From Vandammella animalimorsus (GTDB taxonomy: Bacteria; Pseudomonadota; Gammaproteobacteria; Burkholderiales; Burkholderiaceae_C): a DNA stretch of 64,000 nt. The notes beneath the pieces are model-generated. The model was not told where the DNA came from, searched no databases, and saw only the letters and a list, made by a program, of their open reading frames with translations. Location: the NCBI RefSeq assembly GCF_002285265.1, contig NZ_NSJB01000001.1:372001-436000 (forward strand), in the 5' to 3' direction. Position 1 is the first letter of the stretch; each line of letters starts with the position of its first letter. The position numbers and the translations under genes were made by a program. Shown here in pieces: positions 19,585 to 27,951 of the stretch.

Positions 19585-20538
19585 TCAGCCCTCTCGTTTG
19601 CCCATCAGCCCGCGCGGGCGCAGGATCAGCATCAGCACCAGCAGCAGGTACGGCAGGATGGGCGCGACCTGGGCAATCGTCAGGCGCAGCACCGGGTAGC
19701 CGAAGGTTTCGGGGCCGGCCTGCACGCCCAGGCCCTGCAACAGGCCCAGCAGCGAATGGTCCATGGCCACGGCAAAGGTTTGCATGATGCCGATCAGCAG
19801 CGAGGCGATGAAGGCCCCGCCCAGCGAGCCCATGCCGCCAACGACCACGACCACGAAGATGATGGGCCCCACGGCCAGCGCCATGGCCGGCTCGGTGATG
19901 TAGGTGTTGCCGCCGATCACGCCGGCCAGGCCGGCCAGCGCCGCGCCGCCGCCGAAGACCAGCATGAACACGCGCGGCACGTTGTGGCCCAGGGCCTCGA
20001 CCGTCTCCGGGTGCGTCAGCGCCGCCTGAATCACCAGGCCGATGCGCGTGCGCGTGAGCAGCAGCCAGATCGACACCAGCATCAGCACCGCCACCAGCAT
20101 GATGAAGGCGCGCGAGCGCGGGAATTGGGTGTCAAACAGCGTGAACAGCGGCCCCTGCAGAAACGGCGGCAGGCCATAGGGCACGGCCGCGCGGCCCCAG
20201 ATCAGCTGCACGACCTCCAGCACCAGGTAGGACAGGCCGAACGTCACCAGCAGCTCGGGCACGTGGCCGAACTTGTGCACGCGCCGCAGGCTGAAGCGCT
20301 CGAACGCCGCGCCCAGCGCGCCCACCAGCAGCGGCGCAATCAGCAGCGCAGCCCAGAAGCCCACAGCGCTGGAGATGACGTAGGCAAAGTACGCGCCCAG
20401 CATGTAGAAGCTCGCGTGCGCAAAATTGAGCACGCCCATCATGCTGAAAATCAGGGTCAGGCCCGAGCTGAGCATGAACAGCAGCAGCCCATAGCTCAGC
20501 CCGTTGAGCAGCGATATGACGAAGAATTCAAAACTCAT
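19585..20538 (-). CDS. livH: branched-chain amino acid-type ABC transporter permease LivH
   Basis: A 317-residue inner-membrane permease. Recognisable segments are LLNGLSYGLLLFMLSSGLTLIFSMMGVLNFAHASFYMLGAY, RTRIGLVIQAALTHPETVEALGHNVPRVFMLVFGGGAALAGLAGVIGG and the GPIIFVVVVVGGMGSLGGAFIASLLIGI motif. The last two are the LivH loop and the conserved glycine-rich helix. It ends 7 bp before livM. A strong palindrome lies in its leader, after the binding-protein gene. Confidence 0.95.
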   Translation of the reverse strand: MSFEFFVISLLNGLSYGLLLFMLSSGLTLIFSMMGVLNFAHASFYMLGAYFAYVISSAVGFWAALLIAPLLVGALGAAFERFSLRRVHKFGHVPELLVTFGLSYLVLEVVQLIWGRAAVPYGLPPFLQGPLFTLFDTQFPRSRAFIMLVAVLMLVSIWLLLTRTRIGLVIQAALTHPETVEALGHNVPRVFMLVFGGGAALAGLAGVIGGNTYITEPAMALAVGPIIFVVVVVGGMGSLGGAFIASLLIGIMQTFAVAMDHSLLGLLQGLGVQAGPETFGYPVLRLTIAQVAPILPYLLLVLMLILRPRGLMGKREG

Positions 20539-20571
20539 GGCTGGTCATCGGTGCGGGGGAGAGGGAAGGGC

Positions 20572-20593
20572 GCCAGGCCGCGCGCGGCCTGGC
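20572..20593. other. perfect palindrome between livK and livH
   Basis: Two 11-base arms (GCCAGGCCGCG / CGCGGCCTGGC) meet without a loop in the 98-bp gap between the binding protein and permease genes. There is no T tract, so it is more likely an mRNA-stabilising or partially terminating stem that lowers permease expression relative to the binding protein. Confidence 0.6.
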
Positions 20594-20636
20594 CGCAGCG
20601 GGCGCTGCACAGGGCAGCGCCTGGCCTGCGCCCCCA

Positions 20637-21908
20637 TCAGGAGGGGCGCTTCATCTGGCAGGTGGTGGGCGTGCTGGCCTGCGCGGGCTCGAAGTACTGC
20701 ACCGGCTGGAAGGCCAGGCCGGTGTTTTCCTGCGAGTAGGGCATGGCATCGCTGGCCTTGCTCCAGCGCGTGATGAACAGACCCTGCTGCAGCTGGTGGT
20801 CGTCCTTGCGCATCGTCAGCGTGCCGTGCGCGCCGGGGAACTCCAGCCCCTCCATGGCGGCGGCAACCTTGAGCGGATCGGTCGAGCCGGCCTTGTGCAT
20901 GGCGTGCGAGAGCATGGCCAGGCCGTTGTAGACCGAGGTGGTGTACATGTCTTCCTTGAACTTGTCCTTGAAGCCGCGGGTGATCTCGCCGATCTCGCCG
21001 GGCAGGTTCATGTGGCTGTAGAACACCTCATAGACCTTGCCCTCGGCTGCCGCGCCAAAGGCCGTGGGCGAACCGCTGGCCGTGCCGTAGTAAACGAAGA
21101 ACTTGACGTCCTTGAGCCCTGCGTCATTGGCGGCCTTGACCAGCAGCGACAAGTCCGAGCCCCAGTTGCCGCTGATGACGGCATCGGCGCCGGATTGGCG
21201 AATCTTGGCGATGTAGGGTGCAAAGTCGCGCACTTGCGCCAGCGGGTGGAAGTCCTCGCCGACGATCTGCACATCCGGCGCGTACTCCTTGAGGTACTGG
21301 CGCGCATAGCGCGTGACCTGCTGGCCGTGGCCGTAGTTCTGGTTGATCAAATAAACTTTCTTGACCTCGCCTTGCTGGCCGATGAATTGCGCCAGCGCGC
21401 GCATTTTCATGGTCGTGTCGGCATCGAGGCGAAAGTGCCAATAGCTGCACTTCTCGTTGGTCATCTCCGGGTCCACGCCCGAATGGTTGATGAACACCAC
21501 CTCCTTGCCCGGGTTGCGCGCGTTGTGGCGCTCCAGCGCCTCCATGATGGCCAGCGAATTGCCCGAGCCATTGCCCTGCACGATGTAGCGAAAGCCCTGA
21601 TCGATGGCCGAGCGCACCAGGCTGGCCGTCTCCTGCGGGCTGAGCTTGTTGTCAAAGCCCTGCACCTCGAACTTCACGCCCGCCGGATTGTTCTTGCTCT
21701 GCGTATTGAAGTAGTCGCTGACGTACTGAAAGCTCTTGAGCTGATTGCTGCCGATCGAGGCCATCAGCCCCGAGAGCGGGTCGATCCAGGCGATCTTCAC
21801 CGTCTCGCCCTGCTGGGCCTGGGCGCTGCCGGCCGCGCCCAGCGCGCACAGTGTGGTAGTGGCGGCAAGCACGGCGTGCCAGAAGGCGTTGGGGCGCTGC
21901 AAAGACAT
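20637..21908 (-). CDS. ABC transporter periplasmic substrate-binding protein, LivK-like
   Basis: A 423-residue type I periplasmic binding protein. A signal peptide (~1-31, ending GSAQAQQ) precedes VKIAWIDPLSGLMASIGSNQLKSFQYVSDYFN. The two lobes follow, with YIVQGNGSGNSLAIMEAL, VFINHSGVDPEMTNEKCSYWHFRLDAD and QNYGHGQQVTRYARQYL. The binding-site pattern looks like the branched-chain amide/amino-acid group rather than urea, but the ligand is unknown. AAGGAG nine bases before ATG supports the start. It is the first gene of the operon livKHMGF. Confidence 0.92.
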   Translation of the reverse strand: MSLQRPNAFWHAVLAATTTLCALGAAGSAQAQQGETVKIAWIDPLSGLMASIGSNQLKSFQYVSDYFNTQSKNNPAGVKFEVQGFDNKLSPQETASLVRSAIDQGFRYIVQGNGSGNSLAIMEALERHNARNPGKEVVFINHSGVDPEMTNEKCSYWHFRLDADTTMKMRALAQFIGQQGEVKKVYLINQNYGHGQQVTRYARQYLKEYAPDVQIVGEDFHPLAQVRDFAPYIAKIRQSGADAVISGNWGSDLSLLVKAANDAGLKDVKFFVYYGTASGSPTAFGAAAEGKVYEVFYSHMNLPGEIGEITRGFKDKFKEDMYTTSVYNGLAMLSHAMHKAGSTDPLKVAAAMEGLEFPGAHGTLTMRKDDHQLQQGLFITRWSKASDAMPYSQENTGLAFQPVQYFEPAQASTPTTCQMKRPS

Positions 21909-22094
21909 GGGGGCGATCTCCTTGAATCTTCAATGGTTGACGGGGCTGGCTGGGCAGGGGCCGCGCAGCATGGCGCGATCAGGGGCCAAGCAAAGCAAGC
22001 CGCAAGGGTATCGACACGCAGGCGGCGCGGCATCGGGCAAACCCGCATCGGCGGCCCGATTTGTCACCTAAAAGACTGTTGGGTGTCGTTCTTG

Positions 22095-22257
22095 AGAGCC
22101 TGTTCAAAATCTTTGCACGGCGGTCAAGAGAGCGGATTTGGGCGCTCTGCTGCGTTACAAAGCCTCGCCATAGCCCCAGCTATGGCTGCGTTTTGCGCCT
22201 TGCAGCCCACCCCAAACCGCTTCTTGCCCACTCGCGCCGAGATTTTGAACAGGCTCT
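22095..22257. repeat. 163-bp terminal-inverted-repeat element, copy 1
   Basis: Bounded by perfect 18-bp inverted repeats: AGAGCCTGTTCAAAATCT at the left and its exact reverse complement at the right. Inside there is a small hairpin (CCATAGC...GCTATGG) and no coding sequence. Related copies occur at 25550-25722 and 36908-37003 (inverted, internally deleted), and a solo end at 60568-60600. Structure suggests a MITE-like or REP-like non-autonomous element. It sits in the 455-bp gap between livK and the TRIC gene, which holds no other gene. Confidence 0.85.
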
Positions 22258-22363
22258 GAGCGGCAGTGCAGCCCCGGTTTGCACCGATACTTGGCAAAGA
22301 CCTTGCGCAGACATCATGCGCAGGCTCTCCAGGCCTGTTTAGCCCATTCTTCACACTGCCCCC

Positions 22364-23020
22364 ATGAACGACGCCTTGCTTCAAGCCGCCATGCCCGACC
22401 GCCTGCTCTACAGCCTGGATCTGATGGGCACCGTGGTATTCGCACTCAGCGGCGTGCTGCTGGCGCGCCGCCTGCACATGGACGGCTTTGGCCTGCTGGT
22501 GCTGGCCACAGTCACCGCCATTGGCGGCGGCACCATCCGTGACCTGGTGCTGGGCGTGCGCCCGGTGTTCTGGGTCACCCAGCCCGAATACCTGATGCTG
22601 ATCGTGGCCACCTGCGTGCTGGCCGTGCCATTGCTGCGCCCGCTCTCGCACGAGCGTGTGGGCTGGCTACTGCTGCGCGCCGATGCCCTGGGCCTGGCCA
22701 CCTTCACGGCCATCGGTGCCAACAAGGCCTTGCAGCTGGGCGCGCCGGGCATCGTCGCCGTGGCCATGGGCGTGCTCACCGGCGTGGGCGGCGGCATGAT
22801 CCGCGACGTGCTCGCGCGCGAAGTGCCCATGGTGCTGTGCCGCGAGGTCTATGCCACGGCCGGCATCGCCGGCGGCCTGGTGCTGGTGCTCAGCCACGCC
22901 TGGTGGGGCGATGCGCGCTGGGCCATGCTGGCCTGCATGGTGGTCACGCTGCTCATCCGCCTGGCGGCGCTGCGCTGGCACTGGCATCTGCCCAGCTTCG
23001 GCGGTCTGGAACGCCCATGA
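22364..23020 (+). CDS. TRIC-type cation channel family protein (UPF0126)
   Basis: A 218-residue integral membrane protein of the prokaryotic TRIC/UPF0126 family, which forms trimeric monovalent cation channels. The protein is an internal duplication: the repeat motifs GGGTIRDLVLG and GGGMIRDVLAREVP each follow a hydrophobic helix bundle (LMGTVVFALSGVLLARR, and DALGLATFTAIGANKAL). About seven membrane helices are visible. It is upstream of the phoR-like gene with a 52-bp gap, so co-transcription is possible. Confidence 0.9.
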   Translation: MNDALLQAAMPDRLLYSLDLMGTVVFALSGVLLARRLHMDGFGLLVLATVTAIGGGTIRDLVLGVRPVFWVTQPEYLMLIVATCVLAVPLLRPLSHERVGWLLLRADALGLATFTAIGANKALQLGAPGIVAVAMGVLTGVGGGMIRDVLAREVPMVLCREVYATAGIAGGLVLVLSHAWWGDARWAMLACMVVTLLIRLAALRWHWHLPSFGGLERP

Positions 23021-23072
23021 CTGGAGCGCCCATGAGTGCCCGCGCGCGCCATCGTGTGCAAGAGGCCCGCTA

Positions 23073-24626
23073 ATGCGCTGGTGGTCCTTTTTCTGGGTGC
23101 AACTGGCCGCCGCGCTGACGCTGCTGTGGCTGAGCGGTCAGGGCTGGCTGGCGCTGCTGGGCGCCTGGTGCGCCGCCTGGCTGTGGTGGCTGTGGCAGGC
23201 CTGGCAGCAGGCGCGGCTGCTGCGCTGGCTGCGCCGCGATGGGCCGCCCGCCGAGCCGCCAGCACAGCCAGCGCCGTCAGCACAGACAGCGCCGCGCCTG
23301 TTTGGCATCTGGGCCGAGCTGCAGTACTTCTGGCGCAAGCGCCAGCAACAGCACCAGCGCAGCCAGGCCCAATTGCAGGCCAACCTGCAAGAGCTACGCC
23401 AGGCCATCCAGGCCACGCCCAATGGCGTGATGTTGCTCGATGCGCAATGGGCCATCGAATGGTTGGATGGCCAGGCCTGTGCGCACTTCGGCCTCGACGC
23501 GCACAAAGACCAGGGGCAAAACCTGCTGACCCTGGTGCGTGACCCCGAATTTGCCAGCTACTGCACCGTGGGAGACTTCCGCGAACGCCTGCACATGGAC
23601 GGGCGTAGCCTGGACGCGCACGGCCTGCCCGGGCGCAGCAGGCTGGCCGTGCAAATCTTCCCCTACGGCGACGGAAAGCGCCTGCTGCTGTCGCAGGACG
23701 AAACCCACGTGCAGCACAACGAAGCCATGCGGCGCGACTTCATCGCCAACGTCTCGCACGAAATCCGCACCCCGCTGACCATCTTCGCCGGCTACGTCGA
23801 AACCCTGCAAACCCTGCCCCTGACGCCCGAGCAATGCCAGCAGTACTACGGCCGCATGCGCCAGCAGGCCCAGCGCATGCAAGTGCTGGTGGAGGATTTG
23901 CTGACCCTCTCGCGCCTGGAAGGCAGCCCGCTGCCCAGCCTGGGCGAATTCATCGAAGTGCAAACCATGCTGCTGCGCTGCCGCGACGAGGCGCTGGCCC
24001 TCTCGGCCTCGCTGGCAGCGCTGCCAGCAGGCGCTGGCGCTGCGGCAGCGTCGGCCCCATCGACTTCGGCATCGACTGCCACATCGAACACCGGCGGCCA
24101 GCCGCAGCACCGCATCACACTGCACTACGCCGACGACAGCCTGGGTCTGCAACTGGACTTTGCGCCAGGCCAGCCCAGCCCGGCATGGCCAGAACAGCCC
24201 GGCCGCATTGCCGGGGCCGACAAGGAAATCCACAGCGCCTTCTCCAACCTGATCGCCAACGCAGTGCGCTACACCCCGGCCGGCGGGCGCATTGACCTGC
24301 ACTGGCGCTGGCTGGCCGACGGCAGCGCCCGCTTTACCGTGCAAGACAGCGGCCCGGGCATCGCCGCCGAACACCTGCCGCGCCTGACCGAGCGCTTCTA
24401 CCGCGTCGACCGCAGCCGCTCGCGCGAAACCGGCGGCACCGGCCTGGGGCTGGCCATCGTCAAACACGCCGTGCAGCGCCACGGTGGCCAGCTCCACATC
24501 CAAAGCACCCCCGGCAGCGGCTCGCAATTCACCATCGAACTGCCCGCCACCCGCCTGCAAACCCCGGCAGCCCTGGCCGAACAAGAACAACAACGCGCCC
24601 AGCGCGAACGCCTGCTGGCGCGCTGA
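23073..24626 (+). CDS. phoR: PhoR-like sensor histidine kinase
   Basis: A 517-residue inner-membrane sensor kinase. Two closely spaced N-terminal helices (~6-45) fit the PhoR topology. A PAS domain follows (~105-200, IQATPNGVMLLDAQWAIEWLDGQACAHFGL), then a HisKA with the phosphoacceptor His229 in NVSHEIRTPLT. The HATPase shows an N box (FSNLIANAVRYTPAGG), DSGPGI and GGTGLGLAIVKH. An Ala/Ser/Thr-rich low-complexity insert sits at ~335-365. A phoB response regulator normally lies directly upstream; here the neighbour is the TRIC gene, so the cognate regulator must be elsewhere or this is another PhoR-class kinase. Confidence 0.82.
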   Translation: MRWWSFFWVQLAAALTLLWLSGQGWLALLGAWCAAWLWWLWQAWQQARLLRWLRRDGPPAEPPAQPAPSAQTAPRLFGIWAELQYFWRKRQQQHQRSQAQLQANLQELRQAIQATPNGVMLLDAQWAIEWLDGQACAHFGLDAHKDQGQNLLTLVRDPEFASYCTVGDFRERLHMDGRSLDAHGLPGRSRLAVQIFPYGDGKRLLLSQDETHVQHNEAMRRDFIANVSHEIRTPLTIFAGYVETLQTLPLTPEQCQQYYGRMRQQAQRMQVLVEDLLTLSRLEGSPLPSLGEFIEVQTMLLRCRDEALALSASLAALPAGAGAAAASAPSTSASTATSNTGGQPQHRITLHYADDSLGLQLDFAPGQPSPAWPEQPGRIAGADKEIHSAFSNLIANAVRYTPAGGRIDLHWRWLADGSARFTVQDSGPGIAAEHLPRLTERFYRVDRSRSRETGGTGLGLAIVKHAVQRHGGQLHIQSTPGSGSQFTIELPATRLQTPAALAEQEQQRAQRERLLAR

Positions 24627-24681
24627 AAAGCATCGCGTTGAAGAGCGCGACGCCCCGCACAAGGTGTAACGCAGAAAACCG

Positions 24682-24712
24682 TTTGTCCGTACGCCGTCCG
24701 GACAAATACAAT
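24682..24712 (+). promoter_or_regulatory. promoter with overlapping inverted-repeat operator of the GNAT toxin-antitoxin pair
   Basis: TTGTCC (24683-24688) and TACAAT (24707-24712) are 18 bp apart and make a good sigma-70 promoter. An 8-bp inverted repeat TTTGTCCG / CGGACAAA with a 9-bp spacer (24682-24706) occupies exactly the -35 and spacer. This is the expected place for autorepression by the ribbon-helix-helix antitoxin encoded next. Confidence 0.75.
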
Positions 24713-24774
24713 CAGAGCCTGATCTCTGTGCCGCATTGGTGCGCAGGGTCAACAACCTTGCTCGGAGCTGTGCC

Positions 24775-25053
24775 ATGAACACCCTGAACCTTTCGAAGAC
24801 CGAACGTATTGACGTGCGCGCCAGCGCGCCGGTCAAGCAACTGCTGCAGGAGGCGGCGCGTGCTTGCCATAAAAACGTCAGCGAGTTCCTGCTCGATGCG
24901 GGCGTGACGGCGGCGGAGCAGACTTTGGCCGAGCGTCGGCAGTTCGTGCTTGATGAGGCCCAGTGGCAGCTCTTTGAGCAGGCGCTGGATCGGCCGGTGC
25001 AAAGCAAGCCGCGCCTGAAGAAACTGCTGAGTGAGCCGGGGGCGTTGGGGTGA
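24775..25053 (+). CDS. DUF1778/TacA-type antitoxin
   Basis: A 92-residue antitoxin with an N-terminal ribbon-helix-helix DNA-binding half (TERIDVRASAPVKQLLQEAARACHKNVSEFLLDAGVTAAE) and a C-terminal toxin-neutralising tail (FVLDEAQWQLFEQALDRP). Both are typical of the DUF1778 family. It should bind the adjacent GNAT toxin and repress its own promoter at 24682-24712. Its stop overlaps the toxin GTG start by four bases (GTGA), so translation is coupled. Confidence 0.92.
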   Translation: MNTLNLSKTERIDVRASAPVKQLLQEAARACHKNVSEFLLDAGVTAAEQTLAERRQFVLDEAQWQLFEQALDRPVQSKPRLKKLLSEPGALG

Positions 25054-25550
25054 GCAGTGCCTGGGCCCCTGTGCGCAAGCTGCTGGCCTCGGATCGGGTT
25101 GAGGCGTTCGATTGCGGGCAAGCTGCGCTGAACCAGTTTCTGCAGCGCTATGCGCTCGTCAGCCAAAAATCCCACAGCGCGCAAACCTACGTGTGTTGCC
25201 AGGGGGATGGGGTGGCGGGCTTCTACAGCTTGGCCGTCGGCAGCATCGACGTGCAAAACGCAGCGCCAAGGGTGACCAAGGGCCTGGCGCGGCATCCGGT
25301 GCCGGTCATGATCCTGGCGCGCCTGGCCGTGGACAAGCGGCACCAGCGCCGCGGCTTGGGGCAGGCGCTGCTCAGGGATGCTTTGCTGCGCACCGCCCAG
25401 GCTGCGGACATCGCCGGCATTCGTTGCCTGCTCGTGCATGCCAAGGACGATGCCGCAAGGCGCTGGTACGAATCCTGGGAGTTCGAGCCCAGCCCGACCG
25501 ATCCCTACCACCTGTGGCTGCTGCTCAAGGACCTCAAGGCCATGCTTTGA
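25050..25550 (+). CDS. GNAT-family acetyltransferase toxin (TacT-like)
   Basis: A 166-residue acetyltransferase. TacT-type toxins inactivate translation by acetylating the amino group of charged tRNAs using acetyl-CoA. FDCGQAALNQFLQRYALVSQKS near the N-terminus and YVCCQGDGVAGFYSLAVGSI are characteristic of this toxin class. LARLAVDKRHQRRGLGQALLRDAL is the acetyl-CoA binding loop, and ARRWYESWEFEP provides the catalytic-region Tyr. The GTG start overlaps the antitoxin stop. The stop TGA is immediately followed by copy 2 of the inverted-repeat element. Confidence 0.92.
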   Translation: MSSAWAPVRKLLASDRVEAFDCGQAALNQFLQRYALVSQKSHSAQTYVCCQGDGVAGFYSLAVGSIDVQNAAPRVTKGLARHPVPVMILARLAVDKRHQRRGLGQALLRDALLRTAQAADIAGIRCLLVHAKDDAARRWYESWEFEPSPTDPYHLWLLLKDLKAML

Positions 25551-25722
25551 GCCCCTGTTCAAAAGCTTTGCGAGGTGGGCAATCCATCGGATGTGGGCGC
25601 TTTGCCGCATCGCAAATGCCTGGCCACAGCCGCGGCCATCCATGGCTGTGTGTTGCGCCTTGCAGTTGCAGCCCATCCCCAACCGTTTCTTGGCCAAGTG
25701 CACAGAGATTTCGAGCAGGTTC
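25550..25722. repeat. terminal-inverted-repeat element, copy 2
   Basis: Same layout and internal sequence order as copy 1: CTGTTCAAAAGCTTTG, later GTGGGCGCTTTG, GCGCCTTGCAG and a right end AGATTTCGAGCAGGTTCT. The ends are now imperfect, so this is an older or diverged copy. Its first base is the last base of the toxin gene stop codon. Confidence 0.75.
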
Positions 25723-26210
25723 TGAGGCTACGGTGCATGCGTCAGCAAACGCACACTTTGTCCAGAGAAAGAGACATTGCCTTCGCAAGCCTGCTCATGT
25801 TCATAGCCTTCAACAGGCTCAGCCCGACAGCAGCCACAACCGCAGCTTGGCGCGCAGCCATTGGGCGTGCGACTGCGGCTGCTTATGGCTGGCCTGCCCA
25901 CAGTCTGTCAATCCGGCGGCCCTGGAGCTTTGGAGCTTGTCAGCAAACATGCCGATGCGCACTTGCATGCGCCATGTCGGCTGCGCCAATTCAAGCCAAT
26001 TGCGCGGCGATCCACGTACTTCGCATTGCGCTTTGACGATGTTTGACATTAACCCGCTGTATCCGCTTGCAGCAATTGGCTATAAAGCGTAACGAATCGC
26101 AGCATGGTGGTACTTCCTGCCAGTGACTCGCACAAGCGGCGAGCCTCAACACAATGGTTTTATGTCTGCCCTTGGTTGTGATCCAAAGCTTATCCAACAG
26201 CCCAGGCCGC
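25723..26210. other. intergenic region between the repeat element and the accessory patch
   Basis: Nearly 500 bp without a recognisable gene. It contains TTGACA near 26043 without a matching -10. At 26088-26102 it contains CGTAACGAATCGCAG, which recurs with one mismatch at 27301-27315 ahead of the next accessory gene. It may be a degraded gene; no family similarity was seen in any frame. Confidence 0.4.
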
Positions 26211-27068
26211 ATGCATTACATCTTTGGAAATCGTAGGCGCATTGCAATTGCCGTCATTCTTGGCATAGGCATAGTCATCGCCTTGCTGGGCGCAGTTGAT
26301 CGCGCCAAAAAAGCCTTGTCAGGCCAGCAAAGGCCAGTTGCAGCCAGCCAAAGCCAGGCCACGAAGGAAATACGGGATTTGCAAAAAATCCCGAAAGAAA
26401 GCGCGTCCTTCGGTGAGGAAAACCACTCCATTCCCATCAAACTGCCCCAGAAAGGCCCGAACTACCGTGGCGACCTGGGCGGGGTCACCGTGCAAGTGCC
26501 TAAGAGCTGGGCTTTTTTATTGTCCTACGACGATGCCAAGAACCCCGAAACACAGGAATACATCATCAAGGGGTTCATACTGCGGACCAATGCTGACTGG
26601 TTGATCAGTGGCAAAGGGGATAGAGAAAGGATTGGTGAATTAATGAATCGAGCCTCAATTTTCGTCACTGCAGGCGTTCGCCCGCCGTCCCGGGAGCTGT
26701 CGATGAATTATCTCTCCTCTCCTTGTGTGCTTGGGTTAAGGAAAAATAGATATCCATACAAAAAAAGTCCAAGCGAGGTTCATGGGTTGGAGTGGTGCTA
26801 TCCAGAATATGAATTCAAGAAAAGCAATGAAAAACTGCACGACGAGAATATTTATTACAAAAATCATGATAGGGTGGTAACGGATGTCGTTATTTGCTTT
26901 AATGGGGTGACTGGATCATCTTATTGTGATCATACGTTCTTCTTGGATCATGGGCCTCGCGCAGAAATTTCGATCAGATATCACAAAATTCATTTGCAAA
27001 ATTGGAAGCTGATTAGAGATCGCGTTCAGTCTGTGTTTATTGATTTTGCTATCCCTCGGCCCAGTTGA
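26211..27068 (+). CDS. membrane-anchored hypothetical protein, possible effector-immunity type
   Basis: A 285-residue protein with one N-terminal membrane helix (IAIAVILGIGIVIALLGAV) followed by a soluble domain outside the membrane. The motif NYRGDLGGVTVQVP and the C-terminal pattern SSYCDHTFFLDHGPRAEISIRYHKIHLQNWKLIRDRV resemble proteins often found beside type VI lipase effectors in Burkholderiales. That resemblance is from memory and needs a search. Codon use turns markedly AT-rich in the second half. The start is ambiguous (ATG 26154 or 26211); 26211 places the helix near the N-terminus. No ribosome binding site is convincing. Confidence 0.6.
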   Translation: MHYIFGNRRRIAIAVILGIGIVIALLGAVDRAKKALSGQQRPVAASQSQATKEIRDLQKIPKESASFGEENHSIPIKLPQKGPNYRGDLGGVTVQVPKSWAFLLSYDDAKNPETQEYIIKGFILRTNADWLISGKGDRERIGELMNRASIFVTAGVRPPSRELSMNYLSSPCVLGLRKNRYPYKKSPSEVHGLEWCYPEYEFKKSNEKLHDENIYYKNHDRVVTDVVICFNGVTGSSYCDHTFFLDHGPRAEISIRYHKIHLQNWKLIRDRVQSVFIDFAIPRPS

Positions 27069-27164
27069 GTGAAGATATTTGGGCGAAGGAGTTGGTTTTT
27101 TAAGAGCTGTTTGGTTTCATTATTTGATCGGTGCGAGAAATATTGGTGTTCTATGGCTGCCTAG

Positions 27165-27257
27165 TTGGCCACGGATATTGTTAAGCACCTTGTGCCAAAG
27201 GCGTGGCAAATAGTCAAGGTCGGGCAAGAGTCAGTGCATGGGCTGCATGTGCAGTGA
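27165..27257 (+). other. short orphan reading frame, possible gene remnant
   Basis: A 30-codon open stretch without an ATG reads LATDIVKHLVPKAWQIVK and ends VHGLHVQ. It lies ahead of the first paralogue. It could be the C-terminal scrap of a deleted gene, but it matches nothing I recognise. Confidence 0.25.
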
Positions 27258-27331
27258 TTGATAATGAAGAAAACCCAATGACAGCGATGGGCCATAAAAA
27301 CGTAACGTATCGCAGGTGAAAGAAATATCTC

Positions 27332-27934
27332 ATGGTTGTCATTCCCATCGTCTTCATGTGGCTGTGCTATTTGGGGCTGAGCCTTTGGCTGGCGCAGATC
27401 TTCAACCGCTGGGCCCGCGGTGAAAAGCACCGCTTCAGGTATCCGGGGGTGATCGTGATGCTGGTCATGTGGCTGCCGGTGCTGTGGGATGCGCCTTTGC
27501 AGGAGATGAAGTACCGCAAGCTGTGCCGCGAGGAGGCGGGATTGACGGTGTTCAAGACGCCAGAGCAATGGGATCAGGAGCATGGTGGTCTATTGAAGAC
27601 TCTGACTCCTGTGGAAGGAGTTGTCAGTACGACGCTAAGCAAAGGTCATTCTCGCTATTTTTTGAATGAGAGATTTGCATTTGACTCTGTTTCAACCCCG
27701 ATAGGCTATAGATTGATTGAAAGAAGGAAGGAGGTTGTTGATTTGATTAATGGGGAGGTAATGATTAGGTTTGTGGATTTTGATGCAGGTCCTTTGCATC
27801 ATATTCCAAGTTTCGGGCGGATATGGTTGAATAAGCCCAGTTGCAGGGATAACAAAGAAATTCCGAGGAGCTCGGAGATCTTGAGTATGAGGTCAAAATT
27901 TTCGAGTATGGAATCGAAATTTAGTGGCAGATAG
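27332..27934 (+). CDS. hypothetical membrane protein, paralogue 1 of a tandem pair
   Basis: A 200-residue protein. The N-terminal ~75 residues contain two hydrophobic helices (VVIPIVFMWLCYLGLSLWLA and YPGVIVMLVMWLPVLWDA). They are almost identical at DNA level to the paralogue at 28356. The rest diverges, apart from GYRLIERR and FDAGPLHHIPSFGRIW, and is AT-rich. I do not recognise a named family. The tandem duplication around a lipase-like remnant suggests immunity genes for a secreted toxin. TGAAAGAAA lies ~10 bases before ATG. Confidence 0.6.
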   Translation: MVVIPIVFMWLCYLGLSLWLAQIFNRWARGEKHRFRYPGVIVMLVMWLPVLWDAPLQEMKYRKLCREEAGLTVFKTPEQWDQEHGGLLKTLTPVEGVVSTTLSKGHSRYFLNERFAFDSVSTPIGYRLIERRKEVVDLINGEVMIRFVDFDAGPLHHIPSFGRIWLNKPSCRDNKEIPRSSEILSMRSKFSSMESKFSGR

Positions 27935-27951
27935 AAAAGGAATTTTTAAAA

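Noticed and set aside
18274-20739. An 821-codon plus-strand frame
   Set aside because: Antisense shadow of livM, livH and part of livK.
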